The translations under genes were made by a program, and so were the position numbers. 64,000 bases of DNA from assembly GCA_006503475.1 (NCBI GenBank), contig RSEH01000061.1:62001-126000 (forward strand). The letters run 5' to 3'. Under the pieces are notes generated by a model. That model worked only from the letters and a program-made list of their open reading frames with translations. It did no database searches and was not told the DNA's origin. The DNA comes from Stentor roeselii. Lineage: Eukaryota; Ciliophora; Heterotrichea; Heterotrichida; Stentoridae. Shown piece by piece: positions 39,172 to 48,681 of the stretch. Every line of letters begins with the position of its first letter. Within the stretch, counting starts at the first letter, position 1.

Positions 39172-39846
39172 TTATAAGTCAAAACACTTAAATGATTCAT
39201 ATTTCACTATTTCAAGCTCCTCATCAGACATCTTGATAATATCTGAATGCATACAACAAACAATGAAAAATTGAACAAATTCCATAATTAATCCTAAAAG
39301 AATCCAAATACCAAGAACAATAGTGGCAGTAGTTCCAAGAATAAAAAGACAAAACACCACTGCTATTCGAGCTAACATGAAAAAAAAGAGAAGATAAGAA
39401 TAATTATCAATGTATTCTTTATGCAATCTTTTAATATTCACACATCCACATATATCAACTAGGAAAATGTGAGGAAAGAGAATCATTTTTATAATGGTGA
39501 CATAAAAACTCACTTTCACAAGACATATGCTTGAGGCTTTAATAATTAATTCTTTCTGTGAAGCGTCAAAGTAATTAAAGGGTGGATCAGAATTAAGATC
39601 GTTAATTCCGTAGTACTCTAAAGCACTTGATTGGGAACTGTAGAGATGTTCTATAATATCCAAAGGATCTTTTAACTTTTGAAATTCTCTCAAAGGCATT
39701 ATATATACAGGTTGTACGAGATTGGTATTTTGGATACTAGAAGTTTCGCTAGAAGGAGAGTTCAAACTATTATTTGAGGATTTATATCTTTCACTGTTGC
39801 TAGATGACTCGCTTGCAATGATACTTTCAGTAATTGTGAGACTCAT
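39172..39846 (-). CDS. multi-span membrane protein, PLD-YGIND family, member 5
   Basis: The 224-residue protein has a Ser/Asn-rich N-terminus (1-45), the family block LKDPLDIIEHLYSSQSSALE then YYGINDLNSD at about 57-87, and four hydrophobic segments. It is more distant from members 3 and 4 than those are from each other. A decayed copy of its 3' half lies at 37600. The start is a real ATG after tataaatatt. Confidence 0.77.
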   Translation of the reverse strand: MSLTITESIIASESSSNSERYKSSNNSLNSPSSETSSIQNTNLVQPVYIMPLREFQKLKDPLDIIEHLYSSQSSALEYYGINDLNSDPPFNYFDASQKELIIKASSICLVKVSFYVTIIKMILFPHIFLVDICGCVNIKRLHKEYIDNYSYLLFFFMLARIAVVFCLFILGTTATIVLGIWILLGLIMEFVQFFIVCCMHSDIIKMSDEELEIVKYESFKCFDL

Positions 39847-40145
39847 AATATTTATAGTGAATCTATCGATATAATGAAGAATTATTTAACAAATGTTTAG
39901 TTTTATGGTTTTGATTTGAAAGATTTAATTTATAAGGATTATAGTTTTAAGTTCGAAACAGTAGAAAATAAAGATCTCACCCAACTACAAAATATTTTTT
40001 TGAAGTTAATTCTAACCTATATTCCTAAAAATCTAAAATACTTCAAAATATAAAAACCTCTTTAAAACCGATACTTAAATATTTTCCACAAAACCTTCAA
40101 AATTCATCATAAAAAAATTCCATTCACAATACACTAATAACCTAT

Positions 40146-41528
40146 CTAATCCACACTATTCTCCTTAACCCTAGACCCAGAGCTTTCCATTCTCTGCAAA
40201 GCCGCAGTCAAGACACTTCTCTGCCCTTCTTCCCTTTTAAAAGTGAACCCAACAAAATTGGGGTCCTTTCTAATCTTCTTCTTTTTCGGAGCAATAGGAT
40301 AAAAAGGTTCATTTTCCTCAAACTTATCGAAATTGCTGACATCTTGATCACTTGAAAGCTGAGGAATCCAAGGTGCTCTAGTTTCCTGAATCCTCTGCCA
40401 ATCAACTGCAGCAAAGAAAGGATGCGCTTTTATTTCTGCAGCGCCATTAATTCCAAGTCGATTTTCCCTATCAGTGACCATTCTATAAATCAAGTCAGTC
40501 GCTTCTCTAGAAAGATTACTATCCCTTGGCACTTTAAAAGTTTTTTTCCAATTCAAAATCTTCTGACATGTGCTTTTCGGGTCATCCGAGTAAAACGGTG
40601 GGTACCCAACAACCATCTCAAAGAAAATAACTCCTAAAGACCACCAATCAACGGTCTCATCATACCCTCCTCTTCCAAAGACTTCCGGTGCAATATAATC
40701 CGGAGTCCCAACAGTAGAATAAGCAAGTTTTCTACTTCTAGTATACTTCGTAAGTGACTTTTCAATTTTATCCTCTTCCAATTTCGTCAAATTCTCAAAA
40801 GGATTAAAAGCTCCAAGATCACTGCACTTACAAAGTCCAAAATCTGCAAGTTTAACATGTCCATTCTTATCAATCAGCAAGTTATCCGGCTTCAAATCAC
40901 GATGAATATAATTAAGCTTATGAACTGACTCGACAGCAAGAATCGATTCAGCCATATAAAACCTGGCTTCTGATTCAGGAAGAATATCCCGCTTTATTAA
41001 AATAGTCATCAAGTCACCCCCCGGCAGGTATTCCATAATCAGGTATAAAAACTTATCGTCTTGAAAACTATTTCTCAATTCAACTACCCAAGAACTTGAG
41101 GACAAGGCAAGGACAGTCCTTTCTGATTTCACATGAGCGATTTGGTTTTTTCTTATCATTTCAGTCTTGCTTATTTTCTTCATTGCTAACACCTCGCCTG
41201 TTTCTTTGTGACGAACAACTCGCACCTCGCCAAAAGCGCCTCTTCCGATGATTGCGACGGATTCGAAGTCAAAGACAGAAGTTTCTTTTCTTTTTTCTCT
41301 CATTTGCTCGGCTTGAAGACGAAAAACTTCATCTTTGATGAGCTTTTTTTCTATTTCGCTGAGATTCAATTCTTCCATCTTTCGCTTGAGTTCTTCCCAT
41401 TCTTCTCGTTTTAGGTTTTCTTCTTTTTTTAGTTTGGAGTATTTCATCTCGATGTAGGTTTTTGCGAATTGAGCCTTTTCGTAGGAGAGGGATGATATTT
41501 GACCGTGCTCGTGAGCTTTGCCCTCCAT
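40146..41528 (-). CDS. NDR/LATS family AGC protein kinase
   Basis: The 460-residue protein has the full NDR layout: N-terminal basic MOB-binding region (about 15-80), kinase domain with glycine loop GRGAFG (95-100), lysine K117, HRD 209-211, DFG 229-231, a 40-residue insert before the APE (280-282) as in NDR kinases, activation-loop serine S271 in YSTVGTPDYIAPE, and a C-terminal hydrophobic motif GFTFKRE with its phospho-threonine. All catalytic residues are present, so it should be active. NDR kinases with MOB cofactors control polarity and morphogenesis; MOB1 is known to matter for Stentor cell polarity and regeneration, so this kinase is a natural partner (inference). Confidence 0.95.
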   Translation of the reverse strand: MEGKAHEHGQISSLSYEKAQFAKTYIEMKYSKLKKEENLKREEWEELKRKMEELNLSEIEKKLIKDEVFRLQAEQMREKRKETSVFDFESVAIIGRGAFGEVRVVRHKETGEVLAMKKISKTEMIRKNQIAHVKSERTVLALSSSSWVVELRNSFQDDKFLYLIMEYLPGGDLMTILIKRDILPESEARFYMAESILAVESVHKLNYIHRDLKPDNLLIDKNGHVKLADFGLCKCSDLGAFNPFENLTKLEEDKIEKSLTKYTRSRKLAYSTVGTPDYIAPEVFGRGGYDETVDWWSLGVIFFEMVVGYPPFYSDDPKSTCQKILNWKKTFKVPRDSNLSREATDLIYRMVTDRENRLGINGAAEIKAHPFFAAVDWQRIQETRAPWIPQLSSDQDVSNFDKFEENEPFYPIAPKKKKIRKDPNFVGFTFKREEGQRSVLTAALQRMESSGSRVKENSVD

Positions 41529-41881
41529 TTATTGATGTGTATTGGAAGTTTTAAGTTTGAATTTGAATAGATGTGATTTTGGGTCGGGGTTTTTGGATGA
41601 GTGGATGTTTGGAGAGAGGATTGGTTGGTTTTTTTATTGAATTTTTGAATTTTTTTAGGAAATTTTAAGCCGAGGTTAGATGAAAAAATTGGTGAAAAAT
41701 TAGAATTTGGGGAGGGATGGAATGGTGATGTTGGGTTAAGGTTTTCCCCATAAAAATCATATTAAAATCAATATCTTGAATATTCTGCCAATACTTAAAA
41801 TTAGTAACATCAAAAGACGATTTGATCCTGAACAAAAAAAAAAAACTTCCATTTAAATTTCATCCTAAAATCTAAAACCTC
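41529..41881. other. intergenic region
   Basis: About 350 bp between two genes on the same strand, with runs of A and T; nothing specific is seen. Confidence 0.45.
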
Positions 41882-44014
41882 TTAATTCTCTTTAATCCTA
41901 AAACTCTTCTTAATAAACTTTGCAGCATGTCTAATCGACGCCAAAACACAAAACCCTTCAAACAAAATAGCGACTTTAAACAGATGATCATGCACAAAAA
42001 TTCCTAAAACAAAGCAAGATATCGCAACTTCTCCGCGATACTTCACCTTACTAAACCTGCCCACAATAACAAAAACGAAAACGGGTAGTGCATAAAGGTC
42101 AAACTCTTGAATTCCATGAGTAAAAAACGCGATATGCCAGCCAATATTTTGCGGAAGTACTGCCAAAACCGCAATAAAAGCGACTTTAAAAGTATCTTTC
42201 GAGACATCACTCACAACTAAAGCCAGTAAAAGACAAGGCCAAGGGAAAAAGTAAAAAAGAGGAACTAAAGCAAGACAAATCTTGTCAAATCTTCTCAACT
42301 TTTCATTCATTTTCTCAAGTAACTTAAACAACAGTCCAAATAAAGTCTTTAAAGCAAATCCAACACAAACTAAAAACATCAAGTCCAAGACCTTATACCC
42401 GATTTTTTCATCAGAAACAAACCCGACAAGGTACCCCATTGCTAAATTTCTAAACCTTTGTCCAAACTGCATTAAAAAAACAGCAGAAATCGTAAAACTG
42501 ATACAAACTTCTTTAGGAACTCCTGTTTTTTGCATGAAAAAGTCATTTAAAGCGAATTTTTTCTCATATTCCGCCATCATTTCTATCATTTCGAAGTAAA
42601 ACATGACGGTAAAAACATGTAATCTCAAATCTCTGAGCATAGAAATAATCATTCCGACGATGTCAATGTTCATTTCAATATCGTAGTCAAATTCCAGGTC
42701 AAAGCCAAGCATCCAGACCTGAGGACCTTCTTCACAATGTTCATGAAAGAACAAAATAAAGTCATTTTCATTATACTTCACAATTTCCTCATCTCCACAT
42801 TTCCCCAGCACTGCCTGGACCTGCCCTTCTCCAGTGACTTTAAAGTGAATAGGAAATCGAGGCTCTTGAAATTCAGGACCTGGAAGAATCACTGCTGCAA
42901 GATTTTCTCCAACTTTTAATGGAAATTTTACACCTAAGAGAAGTTGGAAAAAACTGAAACCACTTATTGCTTTATTCATTTTCATTGAGTTTTCGAAGGG
43001 ATAATGAAAATTTTGGATTTGGTTTGAGTTGATTATGTAGTAAGTTGAGTGGCCTAAGGGTAAACCTGGAAAAGGAAAATTTGAAGGTTTTGGGTTTTCA
43101 GAGTTTTCAGAGTTTTCGAGAATTATCACTTCCAGTGGATCGGAGGGGTTTAGGGTTTTTATCATTTCGGAAAAATTACTTGAGAATAGAGTTTTGGATT
43201 GTTTTGCAATGGTTGAGCGTGGGAGGGTTGTGGAGAGATTTAGAAGGTTGACTAACTTTTCGAAGAACTCTTGACCCCAGACCATTGCGACGTGGTCTAT
43301 TTCTTTGTGCAGACCTTCAATACTCGTAGAATATACATGCAGATAATTCTTAGTAATTAACTGCAAATTTGTAAGTCTTGATGGAACAATAAGATCTCTA
43401 ATCCCTCCAGTAATAGAAACAATAAAGATATCCGTTTGATTAAGCACTCTGTACATCTCATCATAAGCCAAAACCATTCTTACATCACTATTGACAGGAG
43501 GCGACTCGAAAGGAGTTCCGAGAGCCAAAATGCCCTTCACCAAATTTTTCGGAACTTTTGCTAATGCAAGAGAAGCCACAATGCCTCCGAAAGAATGAGC
43601 CAAAATTATGATTTCTTTACCTGGATGTCTTTTTGATATTTCTCTCAAACTAGTCACTGTGAAATTCACCTCTGACATTAGAAGGGGATAGGAAAGACCC
43701 ACTGCGCCTTCGTTAAAGTCAATGGAATACATGTTAGTGTAGATTGACTTGGACTCGAAGTAGACTGTCATTGAAATGGCTTGCTTTACGCTTCCTTTGT
43801 GTCCGTGCACAAATAGGTAAGGCTGAGTTTCAGGTGATTTCACCTTTAAAGTCTTTAGATATGTCAGAGAAAACGAGTGAATATCATCTTGAAGTATTCG
43901 AACCAACTTTGCTGACGCTCTATGGACTGTTAACTGATTCGCAGGTAATGAAACTGAAGATAGGTAGAGAGTTAATATAAAAAAGGCTACACACAATAAG
44001 CCCTTATATTGCAT
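41882..44014 (-). CDS. PGAP1: PGAP1-like GPI inositol-deacylase
   Basis: The 710-residue protein starts with a signal-anchor segment (5-22). A lumenal lipase domain follows: YLFVHGHKG oxyanion region (66-74), nucleophile S141 in AHSFGG (139-144), acid D207 in SITGGIRDLIVPS and histidine H241 in DHVAMVWG. This matches PGAP1/Bst1, the ER enzyme that removes the inositol acyl chain from GPI anchors. The C-terminal half (from about 455) holds six to eight membrane segments, also as in PGAP1. The protein is shorter than the human one (about 920). Stentor-type ciliates carry many GPI-anchored surface proteins, which fits. Confidence 0.88.
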   Translation of the reverse strand: MQYKGLLCVAFFILTLYLSSVSLPANQLTVHRASAKLVRILQDDIHSFSLTYLKTLKVKSPETQPYLFVHGHKGSVKQAISMTVYFESKSIYTNMYSIDFNEGAVGLSYPLLMSEVNFTVTSLREISKRHPGKEIIILAHSFGGIVASLALAKVPKNLVKGILALGTPFESPPVNSDVRMVLAYDEMYRVLNQTDIFIVSITGGIRDLIVPSRLTNLQLITKNYLHVYSTSIEGLHKEIDHVAMVWGQEFFEKLVNLLNLSTTLPRSTIAKQSKTLFSSNFSEMIKTLNPSDPLEVIILENSENSENPKPSNFPFPGLPLGHSTYYIINSNQIQNFHYPFENSMKMNKAISGFSFFQLLLGVKFPLKVGENLAAVILPGPEFQEPRFPIHFKVTGEGQVQAVLGKCGDEEIVKYNENDFILFFHEHCEEGPQVWMLGFDLEFDYDIEMNIDIVGMIISMLRDLRLHVFTVMFYFEMIEMMAEYEKKFALNDFFMQKTGVPKEVCISFTISAVFLMQFGQRFRNLAMGYLVGFVSDEKIGYKVLDLMFLVCVGFALKTLFGLLFKLLEKMNEKLRRFDKICLALVPLFYFFPWPCLLLALVVSDVSKDTFKVAFIAVLAVLPQNIGWHIAFFTHGIQEFDLYALPVFVFVIVGRFSKVKYRGEVAISCFVLGIFVHDHLFKVAILFEGFCVLASIRHAAKFIKKSFRIKEN

Positions 44015-44647
44015 TTATTTAATGTGGAATCATTTCAATGAGATGTTTATCACCGTACAAATATTTTAATTATAGTGATATGCCTAAAGGATTGAGAATA
44101 AAGAAAATTGTGATATTTATAAGCTATGAAAATTAAATAGGAAGATTTATATGATAGATACCTTCAATATGAATAAACTGATCTATGGAATTTTGATTAT
44201 TTTTAAGACTGATATTCAAGAGCAGGTTCAAAAAGAATAAATCGATCTATGGAATTTAGATCATTATTAAGACTGATATTCAAGAGCAGGTTTAAATGAC
44301 AAAGAGATGGGCTAAAGAACACGAACAAGTATTTCTTAAATATGATTCATTTGAAAAAATACTCATTTAGGTGTATAAAATTAACTAATTTTATAAGCTT
44401 GTAATTATGGTATATTAGATTTATATCTTTATAGAAAATATGACTATTTTAGAGTTTTAAGCTATGGAAGAACTTGAAATCAATGTTAGCTTAAGTCAAT
44501 TCTATTATTTTATCAAAATATAAGATTAATAAGCGAATCAATCGAAAGAAAATCATAGTATTTCAATAAAAAAAAGTCATTCTAATTTTCCATCCCAATC
44601 CATTAATTTAAACTAAAAGATTTTATGACATATAAATAGCTGACCAA
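44015..44647. other. intergenic region with a tandem duplication
   Basis: About 630 AT-rich bases between divergent genes. It contains the 64-bp tandem repeat at 44171-44297. No other feature. Confidence 0.5.
44171..44297. repeat. 64-bp tandem duplication
   Basis: Two adjacent copies beginning gaataaa(c/t)(t/c)gatctatgg and sharing gactgatattcaagagcagg; period 64 bp. Noncoding. Confidence 0.88.
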
Positions 44648-44830
44648 ATGAACCTCAGTGAAGAGCATTTAAAAGACGACCTTGACTGGCTCAAAGAAAT
44701 GAAGCAAGACCTAAAAAATAACTTAACAACCAAAAAATCATTTTACAACTTTGACTTCGAAAACGATTCAATAACCCCAGGGTCTTTTAATTGGAGAATC
44801 CTAAAAGAGCAGGCCGATCCAATCTCCTAA
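44648..44830 (+). CDS. small acidic protein of unknown function
   Basis: A 60-residue frame from ATG to TAA: MNLSEEHLKDDLDWLKEMKQ and on, ending FNWRILKEQADPIS. Amphipathic helix at the N-terminus, no membrane segment. GC content and codon choice rise sharply over this short frame relative to its flanks and a tataaa lies 13 nt upstream, which argues for a real gene. It is convergent with the coiled-coil gene at 44939. Confidence 0.55.
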   Translation: MNLSEEHLKDDLDWLKEMKQDLKNNLTTKKSFYNFDFENDSITPGSFNWRILKEQADPIS

Positions 44831-44938
44831 TTCAACCATTTAACCTAAAATTTTTTTCAACTTTCCCATCCCAAAAAAAAACTCTCTAAAACCCATTCTT
44901 TCATCCCCATAAACCAAAAATAGACAAACCCAATAATT

Positions 44939-45808
44939 CTATTTAAATTTCCTCAAATAACTCGGACAAAACTCCGTAAATTTCGACTTAGGAGGAGTAG
45001 CAAGGATATCACTTAAATTACAGTTCACATACTTCACATTTCTATTCAAATTCCCTATTTTCTTCGGATAATCTCCTAAAATTCTAGTCTTCGGCGGTTC
45101 AGGATTCGAAAATTTTTTAGGAGTAGATTCATCAGGAAATCCACATTCAAATGCAGGACTTTCTTGAATATCCTGCACAGACCCTTCAAATCTCGGAGTC
45201 GAATCAGCGACGCTTGCGCTTTCAGTGTCGATAGAAGAAAGTTTAATTTCCGTACTATTTAAACTTTTATGAGCAGTGCTAGGTTCAAGTAGTCCACAAC
45301 ATATTTCTCCTTTCAAATTTTCATTTTCCTCAGTGAGCATCATGATGATCGCTTGAAGTTTATTAATTTTTTCTTTACTTTGGACGTTAAGTAGTTCCTG
45401 TGACTTATCTAAACTCGCTCTGACATGATTCAGTTGTTTTTCAAATTCTCGCTTTTGTTGTTTTTCTGTCTCCAACAACGACTTCAAATAAGAAATTTCT
45501 CGAATTAGACCTGCAGGATTCGCAACTTCTGGAACTGTTGAATGGCAGGTCTTGGCCCGGGGGTCAGAGCAGGACTGAGAGCGGTTGTGAAGTCTTTCTT
45601 TTAAAGTTTTTAATTCATGGTCTTTTGCTGTCAGCTGAGCTTTTAAGTCGCTTATTTCTAGCTCCAGGTCGGAAACTTGAGATTTGTATAAAGTGTTCAA
45701 GGCTTGTAAGGTCTCGTTTTCTGCACGGGTTTGGCGCAGGAGGACTATTTCGTCGATAAAACGGGAACTGTGGAGGTTTATTGTTCCACTGTCAAGTAGT
45801 TCTGACAT
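44939..45808 (-). CDS. coiled-coil protein, unknown function
   Basis: The 289-residue protein has two coiled-coil stretches (about 20-72 and 98-170) separated by a cysteine/serine linker, then a Ser/Pro-rich tail without clear structure. No enzyme motif or membrane segment. It is divergent from the 45999 gene across 190 bp. Confidence 0.75.
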   Translation of the reverse strand: MSELLDSGTINLHSSRFIDEIVLLRQTRAENETLQALNTLYKSQVSDLELEISDLKAQLTAKDHELKTLKERLHNRSQSCSDPRAKTCHSTVPEVANPAGLIREISYLKSLLETEKQQKREFEKQLNHVRASLDKSQELLNVQSKEKINKLQAIIMMLTEENENLKGEICCGLLEPSTAHKSLNSTEIKLSSIDTESASVADSTPRFEGSVQDIQESPAFECGFPDESTPKKFSNPEPPKTRILGDYPKKIGNLNRNVKYVNCNLSDILATPPKSKFTEFCPSYLRKFK

Positions 45809-45998
45809 TTATTTGGAGATTTGGAGGCTTTTCGGATGAGTGAAGGAAGGTTGTTTGGGGAGAAGAAGGGTTGATATGGGAAGGATTAGTTGAAGGAAAA
45901 ATTCTTGATTAGAGATGGAATTAAGAGAGGGTTTAGAATTATGAAGAAAATTTATTAAGTTTAGGAAAAGTGGAGATAGGGTCTTTGGATTAGAAATA

Positions 45999-47603
45999 AT
46001 GTCGAATCTTCGAAAGATTATTGAAGCGTTGAAAAAAACAGTATCGCTTTCTTCTAAGTTAAAAACTATTTCACCGACTCCTTCTAAAACTCGAAGCTAC
46101 TCGTCTATTGAAGACTCTTCGTCATTAGGAGATCACTTGGCTTCAACTACAATTGACCTTCCGAAAGAAAAAGATATTGAAGTTGATCAAGAGTTGATTT
46201 TACTTGATGACCTGGAGAAAGACTGTCTTATTGCTTTAATGGAGTATTACACTTATCTTATCACTTTCACTGGTGAATTTCAGTTTAATGAAGCTTTTAT
46301 TAGGAAAATTCAAGATTTTCATCAGCAACTTCTGGAGGATCGACCAGTGAAACGTGAGTTGTTATATGAAATAGCTCCAGAGTTTTATACTTACACATTG
46401 CTTCAAAAAGATTCACCTATTCCTTTAGAACAACTTTATCAGAACTTAGGTCTCACAGATGAGGAAAAAGAAAAGGTTTTGGTACAAGAAAAAAACAATG
46501 AAAAGTCGTTGCTGACTCATGGATATTCTGAAAATAAACCTTATCCACTGACCCCTCCAAAAACTCCAACTCAAGACGACCACCGATACCGAGTGAAAGA
46601 TTTTTCAGTCTGGGACCGAGAAGACCCTCGTGTCCAGGACATCCTGACACATCCTCACTACAGTCCATACGAGATGCACCGTCGAACCAGTTACATCTGG
46701 GAGCAGACAAAGTTAACATATTTAAAAAGTGCTGAAACAATTCTCGCCTTAGAAGAAAAGCTCGGTTCAGTGGGCAGTGTTTTTTCCTATTTAAAGTTGA
46801 AAGGCAGCGGCAGGACTCCAGAAGAAAACGAAATCTTAAACGGCATCGAGTACATCAAGCGACTAATGAAAGAACAAAACGATTTCAAGAAAGAAGTTTA
46901 CAACTTTCACACGAAAAACGTAATTTTACCTTTTCCAATGCCTGAATGGTTACAAATCCAATTCATGGACTCGATGAAGGACATGCTTGAGAATCGAACT
47001 ATTGAAGACTTGCCATCTGCCATTGGAATTCCAGACAACTCTGAAAAAATGAGAAAAGAAAAAGAAATTCGAGAACAAAAGGCAAGAGACGCCATGATTC
47101 TCGATGAACGCGATAGACAAAAAGCAATTTCTCTTATTCAGAATAAGGGAGATGAGATACTTGTTAGAAGAGAATTAAACGCAAAAGACGAGGCTCTTAT
47201 CAGAAAAGTAAACCTCTTGTCAGATTCTATTAAAATCGATAAACCTCCTGAATTCGTTCAGGATCATTCAACTCCTTACAACCCAGAAGCTCTTCGATTT
47301 GAAAACCTTCAGGATCGGCAGAAAATGATGGAAATTGAGGAACTTCATGTGGAAAATCTCAGGAAATTACTTTATTTGAATAATGCTAAACCTGAAGAGT
47401 TTGACTTGAAGTTCTGGGCTGAAAATTTGAATATTAATACTCAAAGATTGAAAAATATTTTTTATCATGTCAGTGCTCTTGCCACTGATGATAAAAAGAT
47501 TTTGGGAAAATTGAGTTTTGTGGAAGTTGAGAAAAAACCTGAGATTTTTGATGAGTTTCAAGAAACTGTGAAGAGGGATCAGAGGAGAGGGAAGTTAGGA
47601 TAG
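45999..47603 (+). CDS. probable mitochondrial protein of unknown function
   Basis: The 534-residue protein begins with a basic, acid-free amphipathic stretch (LRKIIEALKKTVSLSSKLK) that looks like a mitochondrial targeting signal. The body is helical and charged. A tail with RQKMMEIEELHVENLRKLLY (about 448-467) and DLKFWAENLNINTQRLKNIF resembles short helical domains of mitochondrial ribosomal or assembly proteins in protists, but I cannot name one. No membrane segment. The assignment to mitochondria is inference from the N-terminus. Confidence 0.7.
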   Translation: MSNLRKIIEALKKTVSLSSKLKTISPTPSKTRSYSSIEDSSSLGDHLASTTIDLPKEKDIEVDQELILLDDLEKDCLIALMEYYTYLITFTGEFQFNEAFIRKIQDFHQQLLEDRPVKRELLYEIAPEFYTYTLLQKDSPIPLEQLYQNLGLTDEEKEKVLVQEKNNEKSLLTHGYSENKPYPLTPPKTPTQDDHRYRVKDFSVWDREDPRVQDILTHPHYSPYEMHRRTSYIWEQTKLTYLKSAETILALEEKLGSVGSVFSYLKLKGSGRTPEENEILNGIEYIKRLMKEQNDFKKEVYNFHTKNVILPFPMPEWLQIQFMDSMKDMLENRTIEDLPSAIGIPDNSEKMRKEKEIREQKARDAMILDERDRQKAISLIQNKGDEILVRRELNAKDEALIRKVNLLSDSIKIDKPPEFVQDHSTPYNPEALRFENLQDRQKMMEIEELHVENLRKLLYLNNAKPEEFDLKFWAENLNINTQRLKNIFYHVSALATDDKKILGKLSFVEVEKKPEIFDEFQETVKRDQRRGKLG

Positions 47604-47716
47604 GGTAATGCTTAGAGGATTGAGTTAGATTATGGAAGAAAATTTTAGGAATTATGTATTTTGTGGTTTTTTGATAGGATTTTATTGTTCTTGATAGTTT
47701 AGGGGATTATTTAAGA

Positions 47717-48553
47717 TTAGCCTTTTTTTAGGTATTTTTCTATTTCCAGGTACATCTGGGGTAAAGTGATCCTTTTATTTCTATTCATCTTGAAAACTCT
47801 TTGAAGAATCATTTTAATCTCAGGGTTCGAGGAAAGATTTATCATATCTTTATAACCTTTAGTCAAAATCCAGATTTTCACCTTTTCATTTTCTAAAGAA
47901 ATATCCAAAAGTGGGTGATGCATGGTATCAATAAAGAATAACAAGCATCCAAAACTCCAAACAATACTTTCCGCAGTTCTTTCTTGATTAATAACAAATT
48001 CTGGAGCTTCATAGTCAATTCTAAATCTTTCCTCTTCAATATTCTTAATAGCAAAGTACTTTCCTTTAGCCAGGACAATATTTTCAGGGTAAATGAAGAA
48101 ATCAAAGAAACCTTTAGAGATCAACAAGAGACTCGCTTCAATCAAAGTCAAAACTTTCGGTAAAAAATATTTTATTGGTTTAGATTGATTGATGTTCACA
48201 TAACTTTGAAGAGTTTCTGAATATTTTTCCTCACATAGGAAAATTTTATCTTTTTTTAAACAAATTCCTACAAAATTGATGATTCCGATGTGGATTAATA
48301 AGAGACGCTTGATGTGGAAAAGTAAAATGTTGGGGTCTGGAATTAGTTGGATTAAGGTGTAATCGTTTAGCTCTGGGCTTTCTGGAGAAATCTGTCTGAA
48401 CTTTAAGGCTGTTTGATATTGAACTGAATCTTTACTTAGTGACTTTGTCAATTCGTTTTCTGAGATTAGATTCAACTGGATTAGAGTATTTTGAACCATT
48501 TCGTAGAAACTTTCTTCGAGTTTTGAGGACAATTGTAAAGTGGTATCGTTCAT
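47717..48553 (-). CDS. pseudokinase
   Basis: The 278-residue protein follows the kinase fold but lacks the catalytic residues. N-lobe end and hinge: HIGIINFVGICL then IFLCEEKY. The catalytic loop reads D151-F-F-I-Y-P-E-N158 where H-R-D-L-K-P-E-N is expected, so the catalytic Asp and Lys are gone while PEN stays. The DFG position reads KNI. The APE is present (YEAPEF, 183-185), as is WSFG (199-202). The glycine loop is missing because the N-lobe is short. It resembles tyrosine-kinase-like (TKL) proteins in layout. It is probably a scaffold or allosteric partner. The frame is clean, so it is a functional gene rather than decay. Confidence 0.78.
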   Translation of the reverse strand: MNDTTLQLSSKLEESFYEMVQNTLIQLNLISENELTKSLSKDSVQYQTALKFRQISPESPELNDYTLIQLIPDPNILLFHIKRLLLIHIGIINFVGICLKKDKIFLCEEKYSETLQSYVNINQSKPIKYFLPKVLTLIEASLLLISKGFFDFFIYPENIVLAKGKYFAIKNIEEERFRIDYEAPEFVINQERTAESIVWSFGCLLFFIDTMHHPLLDISLENEKVKIWILTKGYKDMINLSSNPEIKMILQRVFKMNRNKRITLPQMYLEIEKYLKKG

Positions 48554-48681
48554 TTTCTATACTAAATAACACTAATAACAATCTTCACTATAATAATTTT
48601 CCTTTAAAATCCAAACACCACACTACTACTTATAAACTAAAACTCTCCAAATAAACCATATCATCCAAATTAAAATCTAAC

